From Dyella nitratireducens (GTDB lineage: Bacteria > Pseudomonadota > Gammaproteobacteria > Xanthomonadales > Rhodanobacteraceae), in the NCBI RefSeq assembly GCF_014642835.1, contig NZ_BMJA01000001.1, forward strand, positions 407,940 to 471,939: a stretch of 64,000 bases of DNA. The letters run 5' to 3'. The translations under genes were made by a program, and so were the position numbers. Below the pieces are notes generated by a model, which was not told the origin of the DNA, did not search any database, and saw only the letters and a program-made list of their open reading frames with translations. Shown one piece after another: positions 1 through 9,588 of this stretch. How positions within the stretch are numbered: the stretch's first letter is position 1; each line of letters opens with the position of its first letter.

Positions 1-19
1 CCGCAATGGTCTTGCTCAT
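1..19 (-). CDS. Start of an unidentified gene running off the left edge
   Basis: Only the first six codons (MSKTIA) lie in the window. An ATG on the minus strand at 17-19 is preceded by a good AAGGAG ribosome binding site at 28-33 with normal spacing, which is why a gene start is called. The product cannot be identified from six residues. Confidence 0.5.
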
Positions 20-208
20 GGTGGGAACTCCTTGGGGAATGAAGCGGGGATGCCGGCACGCAGGGGAAGGCGCCTGGCTGAAAACTGCGCAATTATCCCT
101 GATGCGCCTGTCGGCGAACAGCCTGAGAAGGCTGGCAGGCGTTGGAAATGCTCGTATGGAGCGTTGCTTCAATTCGAATGAAGGATTTCCCCGCGCAAAC
201 CTCAAATT

Positions 209-292
209 CGTCGTCCCAGCGAAAGCCGGGACCCAGCGACTTTGCTTTTCCCGCTTGAAAGGCACTGGGTCCCGGCTTTCGCCGGGACGACG
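209..292. repeat. REP-like inverted pair (family A, diverged)
   Basis: Two opposed units with a GTCCCAGCGAAAGCCGGGAC-type core face each other and could fold into a long hairpin. This is the only notable structure in the 20-334 gap, which otherwise shows no gene. It differs from the other family A copies by GTCCC replacing ATTCC. Confidence 0.75.
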
Positions 293-334
293 GTTCAAGG
301 CTCTTTTAGCCCCTGCGCCGAGAAGGCCATTCGA

Positions 335-727
335 TTAATCGTGCTCGCCGCAACCTTCCGCCTGCCCGACCGCAGTACCACCTTCCAGCCGATCCAGAAA
401 ATCCACCGCCCGTCGCAAATGCGGAATCACGATCGATCCACCCACCACCAGGCCCACGCTGAACACTTCAAAGAATTCATCGCGCGTCACGCCCACGTCC
501 TTGCACTGCGCAATGTGATAGCTGATGCAATCATCGCAACGCAGCACCATCGAAGCGACCAGGCCGAGCATCTCCTTGGTCTTCACATCCAGCGCGCCGG
601 GCTTGTAGGTCTGTGTGTCCAGCGCAAAAAAGCGGCGAACCACCTGGTTGTCTTCCGCCAGAATCCGTTCGTTCATGCGTTGGCGGAAAGCCGTGAATTC
701 GGCGACGCGATCCTTCTCGGAGCTCAT
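335..727 (-). CDS. Carboxymuconolactone decarboxylase / AhpD-like protein
   Basis: A 130-residue protein with the AhpD-type redox signature: E52, eleven residues, C64-x2-C67, then H71 (RCDDCISYH). Members of this family are usually alkylhydroperoxidase-like disulfide proteins; the exact substrate cannot be told. Its ATG overlaps the stop of the glutaredoxin gene before it (ATGA at 724-727), so the two are translationally coupled. The pairing with a glutaredoxin supports a thiol-redox role rather than aromatic decarboxylation (inference). The last 15 residues are polar and probably disordered. Confidence 0.85.
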   Translation of the reverse strand: MSSEKDRVAEFTAFRQRMNERILAEDNQVVRRFFALDTQTYKPGALDVKTKEMLGLVASMVLRCDDCISYHIAQCKDVGVTRDEFFEVFSVGLVVGGSIVIPHLRRAVDFLDRLEGGTAVGQAEGCGEHD

Positions 728-987
728 GCGGCGGCTCCCAGCAATTGGGCCAGTTTGCCGCTGCGATCGGCGGCGACCAGGTCGTCATAACCACCCACGT
801 GCTGATCGTTGATGAAGATCTGCGGCACGGTGCGACGCCCACCGCTGCGCCGGAGCATGGTGTCGCGCTGGGCCGGATCGGTATCCACCATCACCTCTTC
901 CCACGCCAGGCCTTTAGCCTTCAGCAGGTTCTTGGCGGCTACGCAGTACGGGCATACCGCGGTGGAATAGACTTCGATCTTGGGCAT
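724..987 (-). CDS. grxC: Glutaredoxin 3
   Basis: An 87-residue glutaredoxin with the dithiol site C12-P-Y-C15 and the cis-proline motif TVPQIFIN; the glutathione-binding GGYDD motif follows. It reduces protein and small-molecule disulfides with glutathione in the cytoplasm. The frame stays open 26 codons further upstream, but the ATG at 985-987 is preceded by CCGGAG at normal distance and gives the family's usual length, so that start was chosen. It is the first gene of a two-gene operon with the AhpD-like protein. Confidence 0.93.
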   Translation of the reverse strand: MPKIEVYSTAVCPYCVAAKNLLKAKGLAWEEVMVDTDPAQRDTMLRRSGGRRTVPQIFINDQHVGGYDDLVAADRSGKLAQLLGAAA

Positions 988-1101
988 CACGAAACTCCGG
1001 AATAACTTGCGCCGTAAATGGCGGCAGCGCTGATGAAAGCAACCCGTTCGGGGCTGAACTGACACACTGTCGAACGGTCTCAGTGATATTGTCGTTCATC
1101 T

Positions 1102-2802
1102 ATGACCACACCGCATCGCCATCTCCGTAAACGCCTGCTGATCACGCTGGCCGCCGCCAGCGTGGCCTTTGCCGCGGGCGCGCAAGACAAGCCCGACGAT
1201 ATCCGCCTACCCGATCTCGGCAGCTCGGCCAACGCACTGATCACACCACAGGAAGCGCAGGACTACGGCGCCATGATGCTGCAGCAGATGCGTGCGCTGG
1301 ACATGGTGGTGGACGACCCGCTACTGGATGACTACATCAATAACCTTGGCTTCCGCCTGGTCGCGAACTCAGCCAAGCCGAAGGACCACTTCGCTTTCTT
1401 CATCGCCAAGGACCCGGTGATCAATGCGTTTTCGGCACCCGGCGGCTACATCGGCATCGACTCCGGCTTGATCGTCATCACGCGCAACGAAGATGAGCTG
1501 GCTGCCGTGATGGCACACGAAATCGGCCATATCACGCAAAACCATCTGCAGCGCGCTTACGAATCGGCCAAGAAGGACACGCCACTGATGGCGCTGATCG
1601 CCCTGGGCGCGATCGCCGCGGGCGGTGCAGCCGGTGGGCAGGCCGCGGCGGCCACCTTGCTCGGCGGCCAGGGCGTGCTGATGCAGAAGGAAATCAACTT
1701 CACCCGCAAGGACGAAGCCGAGGCGGACCGCACCGGCATCGAAACGCTGGCCAAATCCGGTTACGACCCGAACGCCATGGCCGGTTTCTTCCAGCGCATG
1801 GAAGATGAGATGAGCGCCGACTCCGGTGGCTTCCAGGTGCCTTCCCTGCTGCAAGACCACCCGGTCACCGCCGAGCGCATCAGCGATGCCAAAGCACGCG
1901 CCGGCACGCTGATTGCCGCGCAAAAGCTGCAACCCAGCGGCAACCTGCTCGACAAGAACCGCTGGGCACAGCAGACCGCTCCGATCGCCTACGTCAAAGA
2001 TCCGACCACCCTGCTCCCTGCCAAGCGCAGCTCAGGCCAAGGCCCCAACACCTACCTGCTGATGCGTGAGCGCGTGCGCGTGTTGTCCGACGACGCCTAT
2101 CGCATGGCCAACTATTACGCAGGCCTGCTCGGCCGCCAGGATGGCCGCTACAACACCCCGGAGAACCACTACGGCTATGCGCTGGCATTGACGCGCAGTG
2201 GCCAGGGCGGCAAGGCCGTCGCTCAGTTGCAGCCCCTGCTGGATAAGTCTCCTGACAATCTGATCATTCGCCTGGCCATGGCCGATGCGCGCCTGCAGGC
2301 CGGTGAACGCGGTGCCGCCCTGGATATCTACGCTGCGCTTAACACCGAATCCCCGCGCAACAAGGCCGTCGGCGTGGCTTACGCCAATGCGCTCACCTTT
2401 GGTGGCAGCACCGAACAGGCCACCCAGGCCGCCCAGCTGCTGCGCCCGATGCTGGAAGACACGGACGAACCAAGCCTGTTCACCGCCTATGCCCGCGCCA
2501 GCGAAAAGGCCGGTGACAAGGTGCGTGCTGGCGAGGCCTACGCCCAGGCCAGCTACCTCTCCGGACGACCCTTCGATGCCATGGAGCAGCTCAAGACCCT
2601 GCTCAAGCGCAACGATCTGGACTACTACGCCCGCGCCCGCATCCAGGCGCACATCGCCGAACTCACTCCGCTGGTGATGGAGCTGCGCAAGCGGCGCGTA
2701 TCCACGGATGACAATCCGGATGGCACCAGTCAAACGCAGCAGCAATTCGGTTCGGGTTGCAAGGGCAGGCTTTGTTTCAGCATGGGGGCGAATGGCCAAT
2801 AG
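1102..2802 (+). CDS. bepA: M48 metalloprotease with TPR repeats, BepA-like
   Basis: A 566-residue periplasmic protein. Residues 1-27 form a signal peptide ending AGA-Q. The M48 zinc site is HEIGH at 139-143, and the downstream DEAEADRTG motif supplies the third ligand. The C-terminal half (about 300-530) is helical and TPR-like. The known homologue BepA/YfgC degrades or helps assemble stalled outer-membrane proteins such as LptD. The domain order and length match that family. The tail from about residue 535 is low-complexity and ends with an unusual Cys-containing stretch. Confidence 0.9.
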   Translation: MTTPHRHLRKRLLITLAAASVAFAAGAQDKPDDIRLPDLGSSANALITPQEAQDYGAMMLQQMRALDMVVDDPLLDDYINNLGFRLVANSAKPKDHFAFFIAKDPVINAFSAPGGYIGIDSGLIVITRNEDELAAVMAHEIGHITQNHLQRAYESAKKDTPLMALIALGAIAAGGAAGGQAAAATLLGGQGVLMQKEINFTRKDEAEADRTGIETLAKSGYDPNAMAGFFQRMEDEMSADSGGFQVPSLLQDHPVTAERISDAKARAGTLIAAQKLQPSGNLLDKNRWAQQTAPIAYVKDPTTLLPAKRSSGQGPNTYLLMRERVRVLSDDAYRMANYYAGLLGRQDGRYNTPENHYGYALALTRSGQGGKAVAQLQPLLDKSPDNLIIRLAMADARLQAGERGAALDIYAALNTESPRNKAVGVAYANALTFGGSTEQATQAAQLLRPMLEDTDEPSLFTAYARASEKAGDKVRAGEAYAQASYLSGRPFDAMEQLKTLLKRNDLDYYARARIQAHIAELTPLVMELRKRRVSTDDNPDGTSQTQQQFGSGCKGRLCFSMGANGQ

Positions 2803-2861
2803 GCTGGGCAGTCCCACCTGCGAAGGGCTTCAAATGCGCGCCAAGACACTGTTTTCACAAG

Positions 2862-2879
2862 CTGTCATAGGCTCGTAAC
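2862..2879 (+). promoter_or_regulatory. Putative PHO box upstream of phoB
   Basis: CTGTCAT, four bases, then TCGTAAC resembles the 7-4-7 direct-repeat PhoB site; the second half has two mismatches to CTGTAAC. It lies about 50 bases before the phoB start, which fits autoregulation. Inference from pattern only. Confidence 0.5.
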
Positions 2880-2929
2880 ATTGCACCGCTGCAATATTTG
2901 CGTCATAGGCCACCCCTCCGGACCTGAGC

Positions 2930-3619
2930 GTGCACAAACGCATCCTGATTGTTGAAGACGAAGCCTCCATCCGCGACATGGTCGCCTTCGCCCTGCGCAA
3001 GGCCGGCATGGATACCGCACAAGCGGCCGATGCACGCACGGCACAAATGTCCATCGCCGAACAGGTGCCGGATCTGATCCTGCTCGACTGGATGCTGCCC
3101 GGCACCAGCGGCCTGGACCTGGCCCGCCGCCTGCGCAAGGAAGAACTCAGTCGCGAGATCCCGATCATCATGCTCACCGCGCGCGGCGAGGAAATGGATC
3201 GTGTGAATGGCCTGGAAGCTGGCGTGGACGACTATGTCGTCAAACCCTTCTCCACCCGCGAGCTGATCGCCCGCATCAAGGCCGTGCTGCGGCGCAGCCA
3301 GGGCGACGACGGTTCGGGCATGGTGGAACTTGGCCGCCTGCGCATCGATGGTCCGGCGCACCGCGTGTTCGCCGGTGACGAGCCGGTGCCGATCGGTCCC
3401 ACCGAATACCGCCTGCTGTATTTCTTCATGACCCATCCGGAACGCGTCTACTCTCGCGCGCAATTGCTCGACCATGTGTGGGGCGGCAGCGTGTATGTGG
3501 AAGAGCGCACGGTTGACGTGCATATCCGCCGCCTGCGCAAGACACTCGAGCCGTGGAAGCTCGAGGACATGGTGCAAACGGTAAGAGGCGCCGGTTATCG
3601 TTTCTCGGCGAGCCCCTGA
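2930..3619 (+). CDS. phoB: Phosphate response regulator PhoB
   Basis: A 229-residue OmpR-type regulator. The receiver domain (1-120) has acceptor D53, T83 and K105; the winged-helix domain (about 130-227) ends with the [16 protein letters not shown] recognition region. It activates phosphate-starvation genes after phosphorylation by PhoR, encoded 12 bases downstream. The start is a GTG, the only start that gives the intact receiver N-terminus HKRILIVED. The order phoB-phoR-ppk-ppx ties phosphate sensing to polyphosphate turnover. Confidence 0.95.
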   Translation: MHKRILIVEDEASIRDMVAFALRKAGMDTAQAADARTAQMSIAEQVPDLILLDWMLPGTSGLDLARRLRKEELSREIPIIMLTARGEEMDRVNGLEAGVDDYVVKPFSTRELIARIKAVLRRSQGDDGSGMVELGRLRIDGPAHRVFAGDEPVPIGPTEYRLLYFFMTHPERVYSRAQLLDHVWGGSVYVEERTVDVHIRRLRKTLEPWKLEDMVQTVRGAGYRFSASP

Positions 3620-3631
3620 GGCAAAGCCCTG

Positions 3632-4921
3632 ATGAAAAACCTGGTCGAAAGCGCCTGGAAACTTCCCCTCGCGCTGGCCGGGGGGCTGGTCGTGGGCGCC
3701 TTCGGCGGCTGGCTGGCGGGTGGTCACGTGGCCACCGGTGTGGCGCTGGTCGCTATAGCAGAGATTGTCTTGCTGCTGACGCATTTGCGTCACATTCCTA
3801 AGCCCATCATGAGCTTACCCTCCGCCCCCCCGGTTGGTACTTCCGACCCCTCCCGGCATGACCGATTCATGATGCGCTCCCGACGCCTAGCCGCCAATCT
3901 GCATGATCTACGCCGTGCCGCAGGCAGCCTGCCGGACGCCATCGTGCTGCTCGACCAGGAGCAGCACGTGCGGTGGTTCAACCATGCCGCCGAAAGCCTG
4001 CTCGGCCTGCGCCGCCCGCAAGATCGTGGCGTGGTGCTGAAGGAACGCCTGCATAACTCCGAACTGGCTGGCTGGCTGGAAGAACCCTCGCCTGAGCCGC
4101 TCAACGACGTCAGCGCACCGGGCGCACCCAGCCGCCACATCAACGTGACCTTGCTGCCGTTCGGCGCACGCCAACGCTTGCTGCTGGCGCGCGACATCAG
4201 TCACATGTCGCGGCTGGAACAGATTCGCCGCGATTTCGTGGCCAACGTGTCGCATGAATTGCGCACGCCGCTCACCGTGATTCACGGCTATCTGGAACTG
4301 CTCGATCCAGAAGACGTACCGCACCTGGCGCCCGTGCTCAACGAGATGCGCGCGCAATCCAAGCGCATGGGCCAGATCGTGGAAGACCTGCTCACGCTGT
4401 CGCGCCTGGAAACGCAGGATCACGTCAGCGAAGAACGCGTGCCGATGGCACCGCTGCTTGCCACGCTGCGCAAGGAAGCCGAAGCGCTAAGCCAAGGACG
4501 CCACAGCATTACCGTGGAAAACATGGCGAACATCGACCTGCTCGGTTCGCCGAAAGATCTGCACAGCGCGTTGTCCAATCTGGTCAGCAACGCAGTGCGC
4601 TATACGCCCACCGGCGGGCGCATCACCATTCGCTGGGAACGCACGGCGGAAGGTGCCAACTATTCGGTCACCGACACCGGCTACGGCATTCCTGCCGATC
4701 ACCTGTCACGCCTTACCGAACGCTTCTACCGCGTCTCCTCCAGTCGTTCGCGCGACAGCGGCGGCACGGGCCTGGGACTTTCCATCGTCAAGCACGTGCT
4801 TGGCTTGCATCAGGCGCGTCTGGATATCCGCAGCACGCCGGGCCAGGGTTCCACCTTTACGTGCTGCTTTGGCCGTGAGCGGTTGATGGGGCCGGAAACG
4901 CAGGAGTCCCGGCCGGAGTGA
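3632..4921 (+). CDS. phoR: Phosphate regulon sensor kinase PhoR
   Basis: A 429-residue membrane histidine kinase. Two hydrophobic segments lie at about 13-31 and 33-50, followed by a PAS domain (about 95-190), the HisKA box with phospho-acceptor H208 (VSHELRTPL), and a HATPase domain with N, G1 and G2 motifs (NLVSNAVRYTP, DTGYGIP, GGTGLGLSI). Length and layout match PhoR, which autophosphorylates when phosphate is low and passes phosphate to PhoB. It is cotranscribed with phoB. Confidence 0.94.
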   Translation: MKNLVESAWKLPLALAGGLVVGAFGGWLAGGHVATGVALVAIAEIVLLLTHLRHIPKPIMSLPSAPPVGTSDPSRHDRFMMRSRRLAANLHDLRRAAGSLPDAIVLLDQEQHVRWFNHAAESLLGLRRPQDRGVVLKERLHNSELAGWLEEPSPEPLNDVSAPGAPSRHINVTLLPFGARQRLLLARDISHMSRLEQIRRDFVANVSHELRTPLTVIHGYLELLDPEDVPHLAPVLNEMRAQSKRMGQIVEDLLTLSRLETQDHVSEERVPMAPLLATLRKEAEALSQGRHSITVENMANIDLLGSPKDLHSALSNLVSNAVRYTPTGGRITIRWERTAEGANYSVTDTGYGIPADHLSRLTERFYRVSSSRSRDSGGTGLGLSIVKHVLGLHQARLDIRSTPGQGSTFTCCFGRERLMGPETQESRPE

Positions 4922-5005
4922 ACAGGCTGGGTCCGCATCGCATTACAAAACGTTGAACAGCTTCTTACAAACACATAGGCGCAACACCGGCTCCTGAGTA
5001 AGAAT

Positions 5006-7162
5006 GTGTGGATGCCGCGTCGCCAAGCCACCCAATCCGCTATTGTCGAAACGCCCCAGCCCGAGCTGTTCCTGAGCCGTGAGCTGGCCACGCTTGAGTT
5101 CAATTTCCGAGTGCTGGCGCAAGCGCGCGACACCCGCATTCCGCTGCTGGAACGCCTGCGCTATCTCAGCATCGTGGCCAACAACCTCGATGAATTCTTC
5201 GAAGTGCGCGTGGCAATGCTCAAGCATCACCACCAGTTCGGTTCGGCCGCACCCGGTCCTGACGGCATCCCTTCCGGCGATCTGCTGGCACGCATCCGCG
5301 AACGCGTGCTCGATCTGGTCAGCGCGCAATACACCACCTGGCAGGACGAACTCGGCCCGGCACTGGCTGCCGAGAACATCCACTTCCTCACGCGCTCGCA
5401 GTGGACGCCGCGCCAGCGCCGCTGGTTGCACGGCTACTTTGAAAACGAAGTGCTGCCGGTGTTGTCGCCGCTGGGACTCGATCCCGCGCATCCATTCCCG
5501 CGCATCCTCAACAAGACCTTGAACATCGCGGTGGTGCTGCAAGGCCGTGACGCCTTCGGTCACGAAGGCCACATGGCGCTGGTGCGCGCACCGCGTTCGC
5601 TGCCACGCATCATCCGCATTCCCAACGAGGTATGCGGCCCCGGCGATCACTACGTGTTCCTGGCCGAGTTGCTGCAAGCCTTCGTCGACATGATGTTCCC
5701 CGGCTTCAAGGTCGCCGGCTCCTATCAATTCCGCGTCACCCGCAACAGCGAGCTGATCGTGGAAGAGGAAGAAGTCGAGAACCTCGCCCGCGCCCTGGCG
5801 GAAGAGCTGCACGGCCGCGGCTATGCGCGTCCGGTACGGCTGGAGATCGGCGTCGATTGCCCGCAGTCGATCGTGTCGATGTTGATCAACAACTTCCAGC
5901 TCGAAGAAAGCGACGTCTATCGTTGCAACGGCCCGGTCAACATCATCCGCGCCGGGCTGGTCTACGACGAACTTGATCATCCCGCGCTGAAATTTCCACG
6001 CTTCACCTCAGCCTTGCCCGCAGCGCTGAGCGGTGGACGGAATATCTTCGACGTACTCAACCAGCGCGACATCCTGCTGCATCATCCCTACGAATCTTTC
6101 AACGCCGTGGTCGATCTGCTGCGCGAAGCCGTGCAGGATCCGGACGTGCTCGCCATCAAGCAGACGCTGTACCGCGCCGGCAAGGACACCCCGCTGGTGG
6201 ACTTGCTTATCGAGGCTGCACGCAGCGGCAAGGACGTCACCGTGGTGATCGAACTGCGCGCGCGGTTCGATGAAGAAGCCAACATCCGCTTCGCCACACT
6301 TCTGCAGGAAGCCGGCGTGCAGGTGGTGTACGGCGTGGTGGGCTTCAAGACGCACGCCAAGATGATGCTGATCGTGCGGCGCGAGAATGGCCACCTGCGT
6401 CGCTACGTGCACCTTTCCACCGGCAACTACCATCAAGCCAACAGCCGTCTCTACACCGACATCGGCCTGATGACGGCCAATCCGGAGTTCGGCGAAGACC
6501 TGCACAAGATTTTCCAGCAGCTCTCGGGCCTTGGGCCGATGATCAACCTCAAGCGCCTGCTGCACTCGCCGTTCACGCTGTACAAGAACGTGGTGGAGAA
6601 GATCGAACGGGAGACCGCGCACGCACGCAACGGCAAGCCAGCGCGGATCGTCGCCAAGCTCAACGCGATGAACGAGTCGCATGTGATCGAAGCGCTCTAC
6701 ACCGCAGCGCAGGCGGGCGTGGAGATCGACCTGATCGTGCGCGGCGCCTGCACGCTACGCCCGGGCTTGCCCGGCATTTCCGAACGCATCCGCGTGCGCT
6801 CGATCGTGGGGCGCTTCCTTGAACACAGCCGCGTGTACTGGTTCGCCAACGATGGCAAACCAGAGCTTTACTGCGCCAGCGCGGACTGGATGGAACGAAA
6901 CCTGATACGACGCATCGAAGTAGCCTTCCCCATTCTCGATCCGCAGCTCGCAACGCGCGTGTATGAGGAAACGCTGGCCAATTACCTGGCAGACAACACG
7001 GACGCCTGGTTGCTGGACAGCGGCGGCCAATACACGCGCGCCACACCCGGTGAGGACAAGCCGCATTCGGCGCAAGAAGCCTTGTTGGAGAAGCTGTGCA
7101 GTGCGTCGGTAATCACGCCTGCTCGCTCCCCCATTGCGTCAACGCTCCGGACCGGCCAGTAG
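5006..7162 (+). CDS. ppk: Polyphosphate kinase 1
   Basis: An approximately 718-residue PPK1, which reversibly makes polyphosphate from ATP. N-terminal, head and two phospholipase-D-like C-terminal domains can be followed; the histidine of GFKTHAKMML and the motif HLSTGNYH belong to the catalytic region. Start is GTG at 5006 or ATG two codons later. In the 84-base gap after phoR, TTACAAA occurs at 4943 and again at 4965, two 11-base steps apart, so PhoB control is possible but unproven. The TAG stop is made by the first bases of the family B repeat that follows. Confidence 0.95.
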   Translation: MWMPRRQATQSAIVETPQPELFLSRELATLEFNFRVLAQARDTRIPLLERLRYLSIVANNLDEFFEVRVAMLKHHHQFGSAAPGPDGIPSGDLLARIRERVLDLVSAQYTTWQDELGPALAAENIHFLTRSQWTPRQRRWLHGYFENEVLPVLSPLGLDPAHPFPRILNKTLNIAVVLQGRDAFGHEGHMALVRAPRSLPRIIRIPNEVCGPGDHYVFLAELLQAFVDMMFPGFKVAGSYQFRVTRNSELIVEEEEVENLARALAEELHGRGYARPVRLEIGVDCPQSIVSMLINNFQLEESDVYRCNGPVNIIRAGLVYDELDHPALKFPRFTSALPAALSGGRNIFDVLNQRDILLHHPYESFNAVVDLLREAVQDPDVLAIKQTLYRAGKDTPLVDLLIEAARSGKDVTVVIELRARFDEEANIRFATLLQEAGVQVVYGVVGFKTHAKMMLIVRRENGHLRRYVHLSTGNYHQANSRLYTDIGLMTANPEFGEDLHKIFQQLSGLGPMINLKRLLHSPFTLYKNVVEKIERETAHARNGKPARIVAKLNAMNESHVIEALYTAAQAGVEIDLIVRGACTLRPGLPGISERIRVRSIVGRFLEHSRVYWFANDGKPELYCASADWMERNLIRRIEVAFPILDPQLATRVYEETLANYLADNTDAWLLDSGGQYTRATPGEDKPHSAQEALLEKLCSASVITPARSPIASTLRTGQ

Positions 7163-7226
7163 GTTGGGGTGCAAACCCCAACATCGCCATGCCCATTCTT
7201 GCGTTGGGGTTTGCACCCCAACCTAC
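7159..7226. repeat. Family B palindromic repeat pair
   Basis: Starts GTAGGTTGGGGTGCAAACC and ends with the reverse complement, with a short spacer starting ACATCGCCATG. It fills the ppk-ppx gap, can form a long hairpin, and its first bases supply the ppk stop codon. Confidence 0.9.
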
Positions 7227-7294
7227 GAAACCTACAGGGTTGATGATGTTCGCATCCATGCGAGAATCCCCGGCAGTTCGAACAGGAGTCCCGC

Positions 7295-8812
7295 GTGAGC
7301 CTCGGTGACCAGATGCAGATCAAGGATGGCGAGCTCATGGCCGCCGTCGACATCGGCTCAAACAGTTTTCACATGGTCGTCGCGCGCATGGAGCATGGCG
7401 AACCGCGGGTGATCGACCGCCTGCGCGAAACGGTGCGCATGGCCGCCGGCCTGCGTGCCGATGGCACCCTGGATGCCGAGCATCGCGCCCGTGCCCTCAA
7501 TTGCCTGGCCCGCTTCGGTCAGCGCATTGCCGGCATTCCCACCGCCCGTGTACGCGCGGTGGCCACGAATACAGTGCGCCGCCTCGCTTCGCCACAAGCC
7601 TTCCTCACCGCCGCAGAAGCCGCGCTCGGACATCCGGTGGAAGTGGTATCCGGCCGCGAGGAAGGCCGTCTGATCTTCCTGGGCGTGTCGCATGACCTGC
7701 CCACTTCGCGCGATCCCCGCCTGGTCATCGACATCGGCGGTGGCAGTACCGAATTCATCATCGGCCGCGGCCTCGCCCCGCTGCACACTGAAAGCGTGCA
7801 GGTAGGCTGCATTGCCACCACGCAACGGTTTTTCCCCGGCGGCAAGCTCACACGCAAGCGCTGGCAACGGGCGCGCGGTGAAATCGGTGTCTTGCTGCAA
7901 CAGTTCTCGGAGGAGTACCTGGAAGCCGGCTGGATCGACGCCTTCGGCTCTTCCGGCAGCGCCAAGGCGATCGGCGCCGTGGTGCAAGCCATGAAGTTTT
8001 CCGATCACGGCGTGACTCCCACATCACTGGCCATGTTGCGCGATGCGCTGCTTGAACAGGGACAGATCAGCGCACTGAAGCTGCCGGGCCTGTCCGACGA
8101 TCGCGCGCCGGTGTTTACCGGTGCCGTGGTGATTTTCGAAGCAGCGTTCGCCGCGCTCGGCATCGAACGTCTGCAAGTATGCGAAAGCTCGATGCGCGAA
8201 GGCCTGCTATGGGATCTGATCGGCCGCGCCGGCGGCACCGATCCACGTACGTCCAGCATTGATGCGCTGGCCAACCGTTATGCCGTGGATCGCGCGCAAG
8301 CGCGCCGCGTGGAATCCACGGCGCTGATGCTGTTCGACCAGGCGGCTCCGAACTGGAAGCTGGATGGCGAAGCGCGCGAGTGGCTGTCATGGATCGCGCG
8401 TGTGCATGAAATCGGCCTGGCGATCGCACACAGCCAGTATCACCAGCATGGTGCCTACATCCTGCGCAACGCCGACCTCGCCGGCTTCTCCAAGCAGGAA
8501 CAGCATCTACTCGCCACCATCGTGCAAGCGCATCGGCGCAAGCCGGACAAGACCAGCTTCTCCGCCCTGCCGCAGCGCTACCGCCAGCTCGCCCGCTACA
8601 TCACCGCCCTGCTGCGCCTGGCTGTGCTATTCCGCCGTGCACGCCGCCCCGAATCGCTGCCACCGTTGCGCCTCTCGGCCAGCGCCCAGCGCCTGGGACT
8701 GAGCCTGCCGGCAACGTGGCTGGAACAGCATCCGCTCACGCAGGCGGACCTGGAGCAGGAAATCACGCCCATGGCCGAGCTGGGTCTGGCGTTGTCGATC
8801 GGCACCGAATGA
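7295..8812 (+). CDS. ppx: Exopolyphosphatase (Ppx/GppA family)
   Basis: A 505-residue member of the ASKHA phosphotransferase fold. AAVDIGSNSFHMVVA near residue 17 and DIGGGSTEFIIG near 145 are the phosphate-binding motifs; the C-terminal HD-like region contains VHEIGLAIAHSQYHQHG. It removes phosphate from polyphosphate ends, opposing Ppk upstream. GTG at 7295 follows AGGAG with correct spacing. Length is close to the usual 500-513 residues. Confidence 0.93.
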   Translation: MSLGDQMQIKDGELMAAVDIGSNSFHMVVARMEHGEPRVIDRLRETVRMAAGLRADGTLDAEHRARALNCLARFGQRIAGIPTARVRAVATNTVRRLASPQAFLTAAEAALGHPVEVVSGREEGRLIFLGVSHDLPTSRDPRLVIDIGGGSTEFIIGRGLAPLHTESVQVGCIATTQRFFPGGKLTRKRWQRARGEIGVLLQQFSEEYLEAGWIDAFGSSGSAKAIGAVVQAMKFSDHGVTPTSLAMLRDALLEQGQISALKLPGLSDDRAPVFTGAVVIFEAAFAALGIERLQVCESSMREGLLWDLIGRAGGTDPRTSSIDALANRYAVDRAQARRVESTALMLFDQAAPNWKLDGEAREWLSWIARVHEIGLAIAHSQYHQHGAYILRNADLAGFSKQEQHLLATIVQAHRRKPDKTSFSALPQRYRQLARYITALLRLAVLFRRARRPESLPPLRLSASAQRLGLSLPATWLEQHPLTQADLEQEITPMAELGLALSIGTE

Positions 8813-8913
8813 AACCCATCTTCCCACCAGGCGAGGTGCATCGGCACCCATCAGCCATAAGCAGACGCCACCCGCGTATCATGCCCGGATATTTCAGCCG
8901 TACCGCCCCTATC

Positions 8914-9588
8914 ATGCCCAAGTACCTGCTGACCGCCCTCTTCCTGCTCGCTGCTCCGCTCGCCGTTGCGCAGACCGCCAAGCCGTCTGCCGCACCCACT
9001 GCGCCCGCGGCCGCCAATCCCCAAGTGACGCTGCATACTTCGCAGGGCGACATCACGCTGGAGCTCTACGCGGACAAATCGCCCAAGAGCGTGGCGAATT
9101 TCCTGCGCTACGTGCACGAAGGCTTTTATGCCGGCACCGTGTTCCATCGGGTCATTCCCGGCTATTTGATTCAAGGCGGCCTCTATACCGCCGAGCTGCA
9201 GCCGCGCCGCACGCATTCACCGGTCGCCAGCGAAGCGGACAACGGCCTGTCCAATCTGCGCGGCACCGTTGCCGTCGCGCGCGGTGCCGATCCGAATTCG
9301 GGCACCTCGCAGTTCTTCATCAACCTCGTAGACGATCGCCGTCTCGACTACGCCGGCAACCAGAGCGGCCTCACCTGGGGCTACACCGTGTTCGGCAAAA
9401 TCATCAAGGGCATAGACGTGGTGGACAAGATCGCCGCCCTTCCCACGCATGCACAAGGGCCGTTCGCCGCTGACGTGCCCACACCGCTGGTGGTGATCGA
9501 AAGCGCAAGCGTGGCCGGCGAAGAAGCACCGGCAGCGCCCAGCACCATGGCAAAGCCATCCCCCATGGCGCCACGCAAGTCGAAATGA
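8914..9588 (+). CDS. ppiA: Periplasmic peptidyl-prolyl cis-trans isomerase, cyclophilin type
   Basis: A 224-residue cyclophilin with an N-terminal signal peptide (about 1-20, ending AVAQ) and a low-complexity Ala/Pro linker. The core includes FHRVIPGYLIQGG and the NSGTSQFFINLVDD motif that form the proline-isomerase site. It catalyses prolyl isomerisation, probably in the periplasm. The ATG at 8914 gives a clean signal peptide; an in-frame ATG at 8881 would add 11 residues. Its end overlaps the start of lpxH by four bases (ATGA), so they are coupled. Confidence 0.9.
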   Translation: MPKYLLTALFLLAAPLAVAQTAKPSAAPTAPAAANPQVTLHTSQGDITLELYADKSPKSVANFLRYVHEGFYAGTVFHRVIPGYLIQGGLYTAELQPRRTHSPVASEADNGLSNLRGTVAVARGADPNSGTSQFFINLVDDRRLDYAGNQSGLTWGYTVFGKIIKGIDVVDKIAALPTHAQGPFAADVPTPLVVIESASVAGEEAPAAPSTMAKPSPMAPRKSK

